Assembly: GCA_049970695.1 (NCBI GenBank)
Contig: JBMFML010000002.1
Span: 1-64,000 of the forward strand
Length of the DNA stretch: 64,000 nucleotides
DNA from: UBA285 sp049970695
Lineage (GTDB): Archaea; Thermoproteota; Thermoprotei_A; Sulfolobales; Desulfurococcaceae
Direction of reading: 5' to 3'
Part shown: positions 6,630 through 15,444 of the stretch, one piece after another
How the letters are laid out: each line of letters starts with the position of its first letter
How positions within the stretch are numbered: position 1 is the stretch's first letter
Notes under the pieces: generated by a model
Told to the model about the DNA's origin: nothing
Databases searched by the model: none
What the model saw: only the letters and a program-made list of their open reading frames with translations
Position numbers and translations under genes: made by a program

Positions 6630-9248
6630 CTAGTTAGTAGCGTGGCTCTTAAGAGAGGCTTTTAAGTAGCTTCCAAGTAAGTGCCTTCTGGGCTCAGCCG
6701 AAATTATGTTCTCCCACTTTATTCCCAGTGCTTGCAGGAACTGCTCAAGCCCTGATCTCAAGGCGTCAATGTACTTGTCTGGATCCACCTCGTACTGATG
6801 CGCTAGTTGCACGGCTTTACAGCCATCACCTCCCTTGATCTTAACAAATAGGATGATGTCGCCTTCTTGCACGCTAAACCCATATTGCTGTAGTTGTAGC
6901 GCAGCCTTCACGTGTGGCGGCTTGCTTTTCGTGTATGCTAAGGGGTTTTTAGTAAGAGCAGTTTTTATTGCCAACTGATCTAGCGTGACTTCTTTTTGTT
7001 TTAAGCCGTGGTAGTACTCTCTTACAGCTTTCTCGACCCACTCTATAAAGTTGACGAAGTCCTCGGGCGACTCGACGCTTTTAAGCCTCTCAATAATTTT
7101 GTCAAAGAAGGCTTTGACGAGCTCAGGCGCATTTCTCTTCTTTGCTACTAGCCCCTTGATTTCTACTTCCTTGTTCTTGCTCACTCCAAGGTAGTTCTTC
7201 TTCAACCCTGTGAAAATGACGAAGGCCAGCTCTTTATCTAGCTCTATGTCTAGTCCAAGAACTTGCTGCGTCCACTTCTGCAAAAGCTCTAGTTGCTTAG
7301 GTGTCGAAGCCCAGACAAAAATGGAGTCTGTATCGCCGTAGAGGGTCTTAACACCCATTTCAGCTGCCTTTAGTATTATCAGCGTTAAGAACTTTCTTCC
7401 AAGTGCAGTGACGCTCTCCGCAACTGCCGGCGAGTACAGGAAGAAGTTCTCATTGCCGAACACACCGTAGCTTGCGTTAATGAATACTTTAATAGCTCTC
7501 TGAACCACGTCGTACCAGGCTCTAGTACTCGAATCCAGCGCCTTCTCCTTAGCCCTCTTTTTATAGACGCCTACTCTGAAGTCCCTAAGTACTCCAACGA
7601 GCTGAGCCGTCACACCAGGTATGTCAAGGCACACGTAGTGCAGCTCCCTGCCCGTCTCGTCTGTTATTGAGTAGCGCTTACTGCACCAGTCCATGTCTAC
7701 AGTCTCGTAGCTGAGATTGAAGTTCTTTATAATACTTGGATATAGAGACGCGATGTCGAGCACAACTACGTCGAAGAATACGCCGTAGGGGGGTTCAATG
7801 ACTATGGCGCCTGCGTACTTCTTGCCCTCGATTGCTGCTCTCGTTGTCGACTTAACGCGCCTTATGATGTCCTCCTTATTTCTAATCAAGTAATTGAGGC
7901 GCCTGTGCTCCCAGGAAAGCATGTTCCGGATCCACGCAGAAATATGCTTCCTGCAGACTTCTTCAAGGCTCGTTTTAGAAATTCTAGCCAGCAGAATCAT
8001 TAGTCTCCAGACGAGCTCATCGCCAAATGTGGTCAGGGACAGCGTTATCTCGGCATCTCTGAGGTTGTAAGCTGCTAGTAGCGCGGCTGAGATTTCGCTC
8101 ACGGCCTCTTCAAATCCTATTTTCGAAACTCCGAGGAGCGCTGAAGCAACCGCGTCCAGCCTATCTTCCTGGTATTTGCCACCAAAAGCATAGTTCTTGA
8201 TTGCTCTATTGGCAAAGAACTTGTAGAGGTCGATATGTACTGCAAAATCCAGCTTTACCCAGTCCTCGCCTATTCGTATGGGTATTAAGTGCCTTGGAAC
8301 GCCCAGCTTGAGGGACCTACTATACAGGTATACGAAGTCGAATCTATCTCCGTTGTATGTGAGCACTATGGGGTACTTTGAGAGGGTCTTGTAGAACTCG
8401 AGTATTAGGGCTTTCTCGCTATCATATATCTCAATTTCGGCATTTCCAGGATACGTGGAGGCGTCTACTGCGTGCATAAAATTGTGCTTGAAAGGCCTTG
8501 CAAGAATAAACACTTTCTTAAAGCCATCAGAGCCCGCTATGGCTACACTAATTATTGGGTACTCGGCGAGTCTCGGAACAGGCACTCTTCCCCTAAAGGG
8601 CGTGTAGACCTCAATGTCTATTGAAGCCCTCAGCGCCTTTGGCGGGGACTCTTCAAAGAGCAGCATGAAGTTCTTAGCGAGTTCTCTTGTGGACTCTGGC
8701 TCTTTCTCAAAGAGTTTCTCGACGGTTTCCTCGACTTCGGCAGGCACTTTGGGCTTCAGCATAACTAGCTTTGGCGCGCCTTCATTTGAGATAACGTACT
8801 TCATTCCAGGTATCAAGCCAAGATCGTACATGTAGTTTGCGTGGTACTTTATCTTAGCCTCCCACGCGTTTCGGACTTTGCTTCTAAGCTTCTTAACAGC
8901 TAGCGGATCTTTGGTGATCACTTTCACTAGCTTGACTTTTTGCATAGTCAGCGGATCTATTTTTTCCACTTCTTCAAAGCCTTCTACAGACTTCTCGCCC
9001 GCGAATATTTCCTTGAGCTTTTCGGAATCTTCGTCTGTGAGAAAGTATGGTTTGTGGTTCCAGAGATCGGTTACTCTAACTAGCTTGGTGCCTTCTTCGT
9101 TGAGGAATTCAAGCACGGCTTTTCCTAGTTTACCATCATAGTGAACCCCTAAGAGGTAGTGTGGAGTAGAGAGGGTTTTCGCGTATTGGGCACGAAAGGG
9201 TAGACTAGGCTCAGGCTCTCTACTTGCGTTTTTAGTCACGACGACCAC
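6630..9248 (-). CDS. polB: DNA polymerase, family B (PolB1 type)
   Basis: 872 aa replicative polymerase with 3'-5' exonuclease. Exo I SIDIEVY places Asp211/Glu213, Exo II YNGDRFDF is at 298-305, and Exo III YNLRD is at 394-398. Polymerase motifs are complete: DIASLYPS at 498-505, KVFINASYG at 587-595, and YGDTDS at 637-642 with the two catalytic Asp. There is no intein. The length (about 870-880) and ASIDIEVYTP opening of the exonuclease domain resemble crenarchaeal PolB1 (Sulfolobus Dpo1) rather than the shorter PolB3. It follows the NAC gene with a 17-bp overlap and is probably co-transcribed with it. Confidence 0.95.
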   Translation of the reverse strand: MVVVTKNASREPEPSLPFRAQYAKTLSTPHYLLGVHYDGKLGKAVLEFLNEEGTKLVRVTDLWNHKPYFLTDEDSEKLKEIFAGEKSVEGFEEVEKIDPLTMQKVKLVKVITKDPLAVKKLRSKVRNAWEAKIKYHANYMYDLGLIPGMKYVISNEGAPKLVMLKPKVPAEVEETVEKLFEKEPESTRELAKNFMLLFEESPPKALRASIDIEVYTPFRGRVPVPRLAEYPIISVAIAGSDGFKKVFILARPFKHNFMHAVDASTYPGNAEIEIYDSEKALILEFYKTLSKYPIVLTYNGDRFDFVYLYSRSLKLGVPRHLIPIRIGEDWVKLDFAVHIDLYKFFANRAIKNYAFGGKYQEDRLDAVASALLGVSKIGFEEAVSEISAALLAAYNLRDAEITLSLTTFGDELVWRLMILLARISKTSLEEVCRKHISAWIRNMLSWEHRRLNYLIRNKEDIIRRVKSTTRAAIEGKKYAGAIVIEPPYGVFFDVVVLDIASLYPSIIKNFNLSYETVDMDWCSKRYSITDETGRELHYVCLDIPGVTAQLVGVLRDFRVGVYKKRAKEKALDSSTRAWYDVVQRAIKVFINASYGVFGNENFFLYSPAVAESVTALGRKFLTLIILKAAEMGVKTLYGDTDSIFVWASTPKQLELLQKWTQQVLGLDIELDKELAFVIFTGLKKNYLGVSKNKEVEIKGLVAKKRNAPELVKAFFDKIIERLKSVESPEDFVNFIEWVEKAVREYYHGLKQKEVTLDQLAIKTALTKNPLAYTKSKPPHVKAALQLQQYGFSVQEGDIILFVKIKGGDGCKAVQLAHQYEVDPDKYIDALRSGLEQFLQALGIKWENIISAEPRRHLLGSYLKASLKSHATN

Positions 9249-9615
9249 CTTCTTCGGCCAAGAGCATTATTGCCTTAGCTATGTCCCCCCTTGCCTTGAT
9301 CAAGGCTTCACGCGCCTTCTCGTAAGGCGCCCCCGTGTGCTCAACTACGAACTTAATGTCGTCTTCTGATATCGTGATAGCCTCCATGGTGGCTTCTTCG
9401 CGTCTCTCGGCTAGGGGTTCTTCAGAGACACGGGTTCCAGTTACTTGGTATATGCACTGTCCACCGACCTTAAACACTACTACCTGAGGAGAGAACACCA
9501 CTAACTTCTTATCTGCGAGATGTATTTCGACCCTTTCAACGTTTTTAAGCTCTTCCACGTTTACGCCATACCTCTTTAGAAGCCTCTTGAGCTCTTGGAG
9601 TGAAAACAAAGCCAA
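9232..9615 (-). CDS. nac: Nascent polypeptide-associated complex protein (archaeal NAC)
   Basis: 127 aa. The N-terminal NAC domain, a beta-barrel dimerisation module, shows in VERVEIHLADKKLVVFSPQV and the following strand GGQCIYQVTGTR. A linker leads to a C-terminal UBA-like three-helix domain beginning ISEDDIKFVVEHTGAPYEKA. The homodimer binds ribosomes near the exit tunnel and shields nascent chains. Start and length are normal for the family. Its 3' end overlaps polB, an adjacency that suggests one mRNA for both. Confidence 0.93.
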   Translation of the reverse strand: MALFSLQELKRLLKRYGVNVEELKNVERVEIHLADKKLVVFSPQVVVFKVGGQCIYQVTGTRVSEEPLAERREEATMEAITISEDDIKFVVEHTGAPYEKAREALIKARGDIAKAIMLLAEEGGRRD

Positions 9616-9652
9616 AATGTGACACCGCGATTAAGAAATCCTCCTAACTAGT

Positions 9653-9665
9653 GTTTTAAAGTACC
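9653..9665 (-). promoter_or_regulatory. TATA box of the nac-polB unit
   Basis: Minus strand GGTACTTTAAAAC, about 40-50 bp upstream of the nac start. Confidence 0.6.
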
Positions 9666-9743
9666 AGCTATTAACAGCACTAGAGAAAGTTCTGCAAAAC
9701 CATGAAGCCCCCCTCAGAAATAGGCAGAGATCCTGAGGCTCTG

Positions 9744-9753
9744 TTATAAAAAG
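9744..9753 (+). promoter_or_regulatory. TATA box of the aCPSF-type nuclease gene
   Basis: TTATAAAAAG lies 53-62 bp upstream of ATG 9806, giving a leader of about 30 nt. A short inverted repeat CCTCAG..CTGAGG (about 9713-9738) sits directly upstream and may be a regulatory site. Confidence 0.6.
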
Positions 9754-9805
9754 CTGCTGTAGGCATTATGCCACTAGAGCAGTGATTCGGAGAGCGTGCT
9801 GAATA

Positions 9806-11092
9806 ATGGAAATTAGGGTTTTAGGAGGAGGGCAAGAAGTAGGCAGGTCAGCAATCTACTTGAAGCACAGAGATAAGGGCGTGCTGCTGGATTACGGCGT
9901 TGGATTTGATCAGAATGACGTGCCACAATTACCACTGCATGTAAAGCCAGCGGACATTCTCTTCTTAGTTGTATCACATGCTCACTTAGACCACGTGGGT
10001 GCGGCGCCCTACTTGTTTGTGACCGGAAATCCGCGGGTTTACACTACAAAGCCCACGCTAGATGTCGCCAGGCTACTTACATTAGACTTTCTAAAGCTCA
10101 ATGCATACTACATCGATTACGATATCAGAGAATTTGATAGAATGTACAGAAACACGAAGTTTCTAGACTACGGAGAGAAAGAGCAGGTAGAAGACTTCAA
10201 CTTGCAGCTATTTAATGCAGGACACATTCTAGGTAGCTCAGTTGTGTACATCGAGCTGCCAAATGGAGAAAAGGTACTGTACACAGGCGACTTCAACACA
10301 ATACAGACTTGGACTCTTAGTGGCGCAGACGTACCAGTAACAGAAGTAACAACTCTCATAACAGAGTCTACATATGGAGGCAGAAACCACCCTCCAAGGC
10401 ACTTAGCCGAGAAGAAGCTACTAGAAGTTGTTGAGGAGACGATAGATAGCGGGGGCACAGTCCTAATACCCGCGTTTAGTGTCGGACGAACACAAGAAGT
10501 TGTTACCATAATAAGTACTCAAGCACCATACGTCGACGTATACATTGATGGACTGAGCAGAGACGTGACTGAGCTGTACTTGAAGCACAGGAAGTTCCTA
10601 CGGGATCCCCAGCTCTTTCAAAAGGTCTTTGAAAACGTGAACGTGGTAATGGACGCCTCTATTAGAAGAGCTCTTGTCAAGAAGCAAAAGCCGTGCGTAA
10701 TAGTAGCTCCGGCCGGCATGCTAAAAGGAGGCCCAAGCCTTTACTACTTAAAGCACCTGGGGTCAAACCCCAAGAACAGTATAGTACTCGTAAGCTACCA
10801 AGCAGTGAACAGCAATGGACACAGGCTTCTCGAGACCGGCGTGCTCGAAGAACACGGCATAACCCAGCCTCTGAAGGCCAGGCTCGTATGGATAGACCTT
10901 TCAAGCCATGCAGGCAGAGACGACATTGTAAAGTTTGCATCGAGGTTTAAGGGGTCTATAAAGGACATTATAATAGTTCACGGCTCGCCGGAAGACGCAA
11001 AAGAACTATCTCTCAAGCTGCGTGAAGTACTCGGAGAAGACGTGGAAATTCACATACCCGCGAATGGCGACACTATAACCACTCACCCTTAA
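9806..11092 (+). CDS. Beta-CASP metallo-beta-lactamase RNase (aCPSF2-like)
   Basis: 428 aa. The zinc-binding motif SHAHLDH is at 57-63, followed by AGHILGSSV, YTGDFN and, in the beta-CASP part, the late histidine in SSHAGR and IVHGSP. This is the archaeal CPSF73-like nuclease that lacks the N-terminal KH domains of aCPSF1, so it corresponds to the aCPSF2 group. Family members cut or trim RNA, including mRNA 3' ends and 5'-3' degradation. The length is as expected. It is a single-gene unit with its own promoter, ending about 120 bp before tRNA-Asn. Confidence 0.9.
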   Translation: MEIRVLGGGQEVGRSAIYLKHRDKGVLLDYGVGFDQNDVPQLPLHVKPADILFLVVSHAHLDHVGAAPYLFVTGNPRVYTTKPTLDVARLLTLDFLKLNAYYIDYDIREFDRMYRNTKFLDYGEKEQVEDFNLQLFNAGHILGSSVVYIELPNGEKVLYTGDFNTIQTWTLSGADVPVTEVTTLITESTYGGRNHPPRHLAEKKLLEVVEETIDSGGTVLIPAFSVGRTQEVVTIISTQAPYVDVYIDGLSRDVTELYLKHRKFLRDPQLFQKVFENVNVVMDASIRRALVKKQKPCVIVAPAGMLKGGPSLYYLKHLGSNPKNSIVLVSYQAVNSNGHRLLETGVLEEHGITQPLKARLVWIDLSSHAGRDDIVKFASRFKGSIKDIIIVHGSPEDAKELSLKLREVLGEDVEIHIPANGDTITTHP

Positions 11093-11173
11093 GCTGCAAG
11101 GTAGCCAAGCCCCGCGGGCGAGCTCACCCGAGTTTACCGCTCTGGCATGGATGCTTTTGTGCAGAAATCACAG

Positions 11174-11182
11174 GCTTAAAAC
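11174..11182 (+). promoter_or_regulatory. TATA box of tRNA-Asn
   Basis: GCTTAAAAC, centred about 32 bp upstream of the tRNA 5' end. Confidence 0.65.
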
Positions 11183-11209
11183 CCCCATGACAAAATTAGT
11201 GTAGTGGTA

Positions 11210-11312
11210 GCCGGGGTAGCTCAGCCTGGTAGAGCGCCGGGCTGTTAACCGCTTCAAGGGCTCGAGCCTGGTAGAAACCCGGTGGTCCGGGGTTCAAATC
11301 CCCGCCCCGGCG
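11210..11312 (+). tRNA. tRNA-Asn (GTT) with a 29-nt intron
   Basis: The acceptor stem pairs GCCGGGG with CCCCGGC, the D arm is AGCTCAGCCTGGTAGAGC, the anticodon stem is CCGGG/CCCGG with loop CTGTTAA (anticodon GTT), and the T arm is GGGG-TTCAAAT-CCCC with closing pair. The discriminator is G at 11312 and no CCA is encoded. The loop is interrupted after position 37. Removing 11248-11276 restores a normal seven-base loop. Confidence 0.95.
11248..11276 (+). other. Intron of tRNA-Asn (position 37/38)
   Basis: 29 nt inserted at the canonical archaeal site; because A occurs on both sides of the junction, the boundaries can slide by one base. It contains the near-palindrome GGCTCGAGCC, compatible with the central helix of a bulge-helix-bulge substrate for the tRNA splicing endonuclease. 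Confidence 0.85.
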
Positions 11313-11348
11313 TTCCCCCAAACTTACCTCTAGTAAGAATTAGAGTTG

Positions 11349-11368
11349 CTTGGGATCACACACCCAAG
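11349..11368. terminator. Hairpin between convergent tRNA-Asn and EF-2
   Basis: CTTGGG(8 nt)CCCAAG, a perfect 6-bp stem, lies between the 3' ends of tRNA-Asn and the EF-2 gene. It could terminate either unit; archaeal termination depends mainly on U tracts, so this is only a candidate. Confidence 0.35.
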
Positions 11369-11415
11369 ACTATTGCGTAATTGTAATACAATATAAGTAA
11401 AAGCTGCGCTTTTTG

Positions 11416-13626
11416 TTAGAGGCTTATAAAGTCCTCGGGCTTCGGTGGTTCCGGCTTGAGGCCTTTTCTAGTTCTAATGCTAGCTATCAAGTTCATCAGC
11501 ATAGAGTCTGGTACAGGTGCCCAGCGGCTGAAGTCTTGTCCCCAAATAGCCTTACCAGCCGTGACGTTTCTCAGCTGATCAGCTATGTCAAAGGACTCTG
11601 CAACCGGTATTTCAGCAAGGATCCTAGCGAGGTTTTCAGATTGCTGGACTTCAAGTATCTTGCCACGCTTCTTAGTAATTACAACAGAGACGTTGCCGAT
11701 GTACTCTAGTGGAGTCCTTATGTCGAGCTTGAGCAGAGGCTCTAGCAGCGTTGGATTCGAGGTGAGCATTCCAGCAAATATGGCGTTGCGGACGGCTGGG
11801 TATATCTGAGCAGGCCCTCTGTGTGCGGGGTCTTCGTGTATTACTGCATCGTGCAGAATGACTTTTACTCCTCTAACAGGCTCGTGCGCTAGTGGCCCCT
11901 CTCTCATTGCCAGCCTAAATCCTTGAATAAGAGTATCTCTTACTTCCCTGAGGTACTGCACTCCAGTAGTCAAGTCCACCAGCACATTTATGTTCTCGTC
12001 TATTGCAATAATCCTTCTTGCTACGTCAGTATCCCAGCCAGCTCGATCCCTTAGAATCTTGGCTCTTTCTCGCGGATCCATGTCTTCTGTTACAATGCCT
12101 TCTTGTATTAGCTTGATAGTCTCCTCGTTTAGGGGCTCAACACTAATGTAAAACCTGTTGTGCTTATTCGGAGACTTGCCTTCGAATACCCGGCTGCTAC
12201 TCCTTATGGTTTCTCTGTACACTATTACCGGTGGCGTAGCAACAACGTCAACGCCATAGTACTCCTTCAAGAAGGTTAGTGCTATTTCGATGTGCAGCGT
12301 GCCCACACCGCTGAGCAAGTACTCGCCGGTCTCCTCGTTGATTTTAACTACGAGAGAGGGGTCTTCTAAGGTCAGCTTGTAGAGAGAGTCAACCATTTTT
12401 GTCAATTGCTGCGGGTTCTTGGGCTCGAGAGCCACGGTTACAACAGATTCCGTAATGAACCTGAATCTCTCAAACGGCGTCATTACATCCTTGTACCTCG
12501 GCGATACCACGGTCTCTCCCGCCCTAGCCCTCTCGGCACCCATAATTGCAGCTATGTTGCCTGCTACTATTTCGTCTGCGAGCTCTCTATATGGACCCAT
12601 GTAGAGGCTGACTTGAAGTATTCTGTGGCTTGTTCTGGCGTTTACCAAGAATACCTCTTCGCCGGGCCTAACAGTACCAGAGAAGACCCTGCCCGTAGCT
12701 ACTAGTCCCGCATGGGGGTCTACTTTGACATCCGTTACCATCATTACTAATGGCCCATTAGGATCGCACTCCATCATGTATTTTGCTATGTCGCTGTTTA
12801 AGTCTCCGTGCCAGATCTTTGGTATTCTGTACTTCTGGGCTTCTCTGGGGTTAGGTAGGAACTTGACAACCATGTCGAGCAGTGCTACGTGTAGTGGCGC
12901 AACCTTCTGGAGTGTAGCTACGCCCTCCTTGCCCTTATTGTACGCTTCAATTATGTCCGATATCTTAATTCCTTCTTTTTGGGCTAGTGGTATTGTGAGC
13001 CCCCACCGGTCTCTTGCCGAGCCAAAGGCCACTTGCCCCTTAGACGGGTCGAGTAGCCACGCTTTCTGGAACTCCTTATCCGCGTAATTTGCTATGAGGG
13101 TGTTTATGTCCTTGACTATTTGAACGAGCCTCTGCTGAATCTGCGATGGGGACAGCTTTAGCTCCTTAATCAACCTGTCAACTTTATTTATGAACAATAT
13201 TGGCTTAACTCTCTCCTCGAGGGCGACTCGCAAATACATTTCGGTCTGCGTCATTACTCCCTCGACAGCGTCTACTACTACTATTGCTCCGTCTATGGCT
13301 CTAAGAGCCCTCAACGTTCTCGACTGAAAGTCTACGTGTCCTGGGGTATCTATTAAGTTGATGACGTATGGTTTGCCCTGGTACTCGTGGTAAAGGCTTA
13401 TGTTTGCTGCTTTAACAGTCATTTGCCTTCTCTGCTCGACATCAAGGTAGTCGAGTGCTAGTGCTTCTCCAGCAAGCTTCTCAGAAAGCAGGCCAGCGGC
13501 CATGAGTAGAGAGTCGGATGTAGTCGTCTTGCCGTGATCTACATGTGCGGTAATGCCTATGTTCCTAACCTGCTCAACGTTTCTCATTATTCTGAGTACT
13601 TCAGATATATGCTTGTACCTGACCAT
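11416..13626 (-). CDS. fusA: Translation elongation factor EF-2
   Basis: 736 aa GTPase that translocates the ribosome. G1 is AHVDHGKTT near 27-35, G3 DTPGHVDF near 93-100, and G4 NKVD near 147-150. Domain IV carries the diphthamide-histidine region HEDPAHRGPAQIYPAVRN near residue 600. The length is standard for archaeal EF-2. ATG start with GAGGTG 8 bp upstream. It follows the DUF3194 gene by 57 bp and may be read with the exosome superoperon. Confidence 0.97.
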   Translation of the reverse strand: MVRYKHISEVLRIMRNVEQVRNIGITAHVDHGKTTTSDSLLMAAGLLSEKLAGEALALDYLDVEQRRQMTVKAANISLYHEYQGKPYVINLIDTPGHVDFQSRTLRALRAIDGAIVVVDAVEGVMTQTEMYLRVALEERVKPILFINKVDRLIKELKLSPSQIQQRLVQIVKDINTLIANYADKEFQKAWLLDPSKGQVAFGSARDRWGLTIPLAQKEGIKISDIIEAYNKGKEGVATLQKVAPLHVALLDMVVKFLPNPREAQKYRIPKIWHGDLNSDIAKYMMECDPNGPLVMMVTDVKVDPHAGLVATGRVFSGTVRPGEEVFLVNARTSHRILQVSLYMGPYRELADEIVAGNIAAIMGAERARAGETVVSPRYKDVMTPFERFRFITESVVTVALEPKNPQQLTKMVDSLYKLTLEDPSLVVKINEETGEYLLSGVGTLHIEIALTFLKEYYGVDVVATPPVIVYRETIRSSSRVFEGKSPNKHNRFYISVEPLNEETIKLIQEGIVTEDMDPRERAKILRDRAGWDTDVARRIIAIDENINVLVDLTTGVQYLREVRDTLIQGFRLAMREGPLAHEPVRGVKVILHDAVIHEDPAHRGPAQIYPAVRNAIFAGMLTSNPTLLEPLLKLDIRTPLEYIGNVSVVITKKRGKILEVQQSENLARILAEIPVAESFDIADQLRNVTAGKAIWGQDFSRWAPVPDSMLMNLIASIRTRKGLKPEPPKPEDFISL

Positions 13627-13683
13627 TGTACGAGCACCTCTTTAAGCACACGATCTACTATTCCAAGATAGCAACTTATTAGT

Positions 13684-14022
13684 TCAATCTCCTTTAATAG
13701 CCTCTGCCTCACTTTCTTCGAGGAGCTTTACGAGCCTTCTTTTGGCGTAGCCAATGGCTTCTGAGGCCACCTTGTCGAAGTCGTCTTGGCGCGCAGCACC
13801 ACCTCTAATGACAACATCGAGTGCGACGTCTACGCGGTCTTCTTTCTTAGCTACGCTAATTACAATACTGTAATCAGTCTTTGGGGGAAGCGCGTTCTCG
13901 AGGTACTTTTCTAGCTCTTTTTCAAGGGCACTAATGAGTTCTTCGAGGCGGTCTTCCGGCATGCTTAGTAGTATTGAGAAAAGCGGTTTGTTTCTACTAG
14001 TGCCCTTTTCCAGAGCATTCAC
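13684..14022 (-). CDS. DUF3194 family archaeal protein
   Basis: 112 aa. Recognised as DUF3194 by its position directly after prefoldin beta and by its make-up: a helix RLEELISALEKELEKYLE, strand YSIVISVAKKEDRVDVALDVVIRGG, and a C-terminal helix ending LVKLLEESEAE. The pattern helix-strand-strand-helix suggests a small alpha/beta fold. No function is established. The start overlaps the prefoldin stop by 4 bp. An internal ATG (MPEDRLEEL) is an alternative start. Confidence 0.7.
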   Translation of the reverse strand: MNALEKGTSRNKPLFSILLSMPEDRLEELISALEKELEKYLENALPPKTDYSIVISVAKKEDRVDVALDVVIRGGAARQDDFDKVASEAIGYAKRRLVKLLEESEAEAIKGD

Positions 14023-14384
14023 CTAGTTACTAGCCCGTGCTTCTCGAGGGCTTCGCGTATTTTGCTCTCCAGGCTGTTCAACTGCTTAGTGAGAAATTCG
14101 AGCTGTTTTTTGTACTTATCTCTCTTAATAGTGAGTAGTTCTTTCCTCTCCTCGAGCTCTTTCATTACTTCTGCCTTGGCCTTCTTAATTAGAACGTGCC
14201 CCGTGGCCTTGTAAATCTCGGCGTCATCACTCAGATTTTTTAGTGCGTCAATTATGCTCTCTATTTCGCTGAGCTCGGCCTCGACTACCCGCAGCTCGGC
14301 TTCTATTTTTACATAATGATCTCGGAGAGTCTGGTACTGAACTAAGAGTTGCTGTACCTCTGGTGGTAGTGTTTTCTCGGACAT
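14019..14384 (-). CDS. pfdB: Prefoldin subunit beta
   Basis: 121 aa. Two long coiled-coil helices flank a beta-hairpin region (SDDAEIYKATGHVLIKK near 51-67), the prefoldin beta pattern. The hexameric chaperone (two alpha, four beta) hands unfolded proteins to the thermosome. The length is usual. It is part of the exosome superoperon and overlaps the DUF3194 start. Confidence 0.93.
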   Translation of the reverse strand: MSEKTLPPEVQQLLVQYQTLRDHYVKIEAELRVVEAELSEIESIIDALKNLSDDAEIYKATGHVLIKKAKAEVMKELEERKELLTIKRDKYKKQLEFLTKQLNSLESKIREALEKHGLVTR

Positions 14385-14398
14385 GTTTACACCAGCTG

Positions 14399-14641
14399 CT
14401 AAGCCTCGCCAGCAACCTTTAATAGTAGGGACAAGACGCCTATAAAGCTGTTGCTCAAAGCACGCAGCTTACTAATGCTCACGCAGCTTATTTCCACAAC
14501 CACGCTTTTACCACTAGTGCTGATATCAACTTCGCACTTTTCTGGGAGATTTGAGGCATCGGGTTTTAGCGACTTCCAGAGAGCCTTAGCAAGCCTTTCA
14601 GAGGGCACTTCTATTCTGTAGGTTACTTTGACCTTTAGCAA
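14399..14641 (-). CDS. KEOPS subunit Pcc1-like protein (copy in the exosome operon)
   Basis: 80 aa. Strand KVTYRIEVPSERLAKALWKSL, an acidic linker, strand KSVVVEISCVS, and C-terminal helix SKLRALSNSFIGVLSLLLKV form the Pcc1 fold, in which two subunits dimerise through the long helix. KEOPS makes the t6A modification of tRNA. A second Pcc1-like gene lies at 28995-29309; this one sits between Brix and prefoldin beta, the place COG2892 occupies in many archaea. Start overlaps Brix by 44 bp. Which copy is Pcc1 and which is the Pcc2-type paralog cannot be settled here. Confidence 0.75.
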   Translation of the reverse strand: MLKVKVTYRIEVPSERLAKALWKSLKPDASNLPEKCEVDISTSGKSVVVEISCVSISKLRALSNSFIGVLSLLLKVAGEA

Positions 14642-15176
14642 GCCCCTCGCCTCTAAATACTCTTGCGATTTTCAGCACAGGCCCAACTGGGGCTCCATGA
14701 ACATTTAGCCACTTCAAAACTATGTACTTCTCCTCTTCAAGTACTAGTTTCAGATCATAGTTATCGCTAACTACCCTGCCGAGTACCTTTAGTAGCAGGT
14801 CTGCCAAGAAGAAGCAGTCATCTGAAATGCACTGAGAGAAGTCTATGTTAATGCTCTTTGCCCCATAAGCTCTCGATGCTAAGGGGTTTTCGCGCGATAG
14901 TGTAATGCCGCCCAAGACAACTCTAGCCACCAGCTTCATTTCTGGGTGGAAGTAGTTGCCTAGTACTTCGTAGAAGTCTATGGCACCGGGATTGCCCCGC
15001 CTCTCCTTAACTATTACTAAGTAGCTAAAGCCAGACCTCTTAGTCTCGAGCGCCAGCTCTACGAGAGTTTTGTGGCCTCTGTTGGTTCTACGAGAAAAAG
15101 GAATTACTGATACGAGGTCTTTGACAAAGCTTCTAGTCCTGGCAGAAGGTTTGTGGGAAGTTGTTACAAGAATCAA
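14598..15176 (-). CDS. Brix-domain rRNA-processing protein
   Basis: 192 aa. The opening ILVTTSHKPSARTRSFVKDLVSVIP is the Brix/Imp4 signature (sigma70-like RNA-binding N-half), and the second half repeats the fold. Family members assist pre-rRNA folding and 18S or large-subunit assembly. TTG start directly at the conserved strand, 3 bp after the eL43 stop, with no strong RBS, so probably translated by coupling. It lies between eL43 and Pcc1-like; the rpoP gene often found at this point is absent. Confidence 0.9.
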   Translation of the reverse strand: MILVTTSHKPSARTRSFVKDLVSVIPFSRRTNRGHKTLVELALETKRSGFSYLVIVKERRGNPGAIDFYEVLGNYFHPEMKLVARVVLGGITLSRENPLASRAYGAKSINIDFSQCISDDCFFLADLLLKVLGRVVSDNYDLKLVLEEEKYIVLKWLNVHGAPVGPVLKIARVFRGEGLAKGQSNLQNRSAL

Positions 15177-15181
15177 AAGCG

Positions 15182-15442
15182 TTATTCCCTAATTATAATG
15201 CTCGGAAAGGTCTTCGAAAGACCTGTTCTCGGCAGGTACGAGCCTCCGGCCCACTTCATTCCACACTTCTTGCACATCCATATTCCAGTACTTATTCTAA
15301 CTACTCTGCCGGTATGTGCACAAAATGGGCACGTGTGGGGCTCGTACCTCTTTTCTAGCACTTCCTTTACTTTCTTTCTTAGCGTGGCACCATACCTTGC
15401 GCCATACCTACCAGCTATTCCAACAACTCTCGTTCTACCCAT
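15182..15442 (-). CDS. rpl37ae: 50S ribosomal protein eL43 (L37Ae)
   Basis: 86 aa. Basic N-terminus GRYGARYGATLRKKVKEVL, then a zinc ribbon with CPFC and CKKC (near 38-41 and 57-60) and a C-terminal GGSYLPRT motif. It matches eL43 in sequence and length. The gene starts 2 bp before the rrp42 end. Confidence 0.95.
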   Translation of the reverse strand: MGRTRVVGIAGRYGARYGATLRKKVKEVLEKRYEPHTCPFCAHTGRVVRISTGIWMCKKCGMKWAGGSYLPRTGLSKTFPSIIIRE

Positions 15443-15444
15443 TT

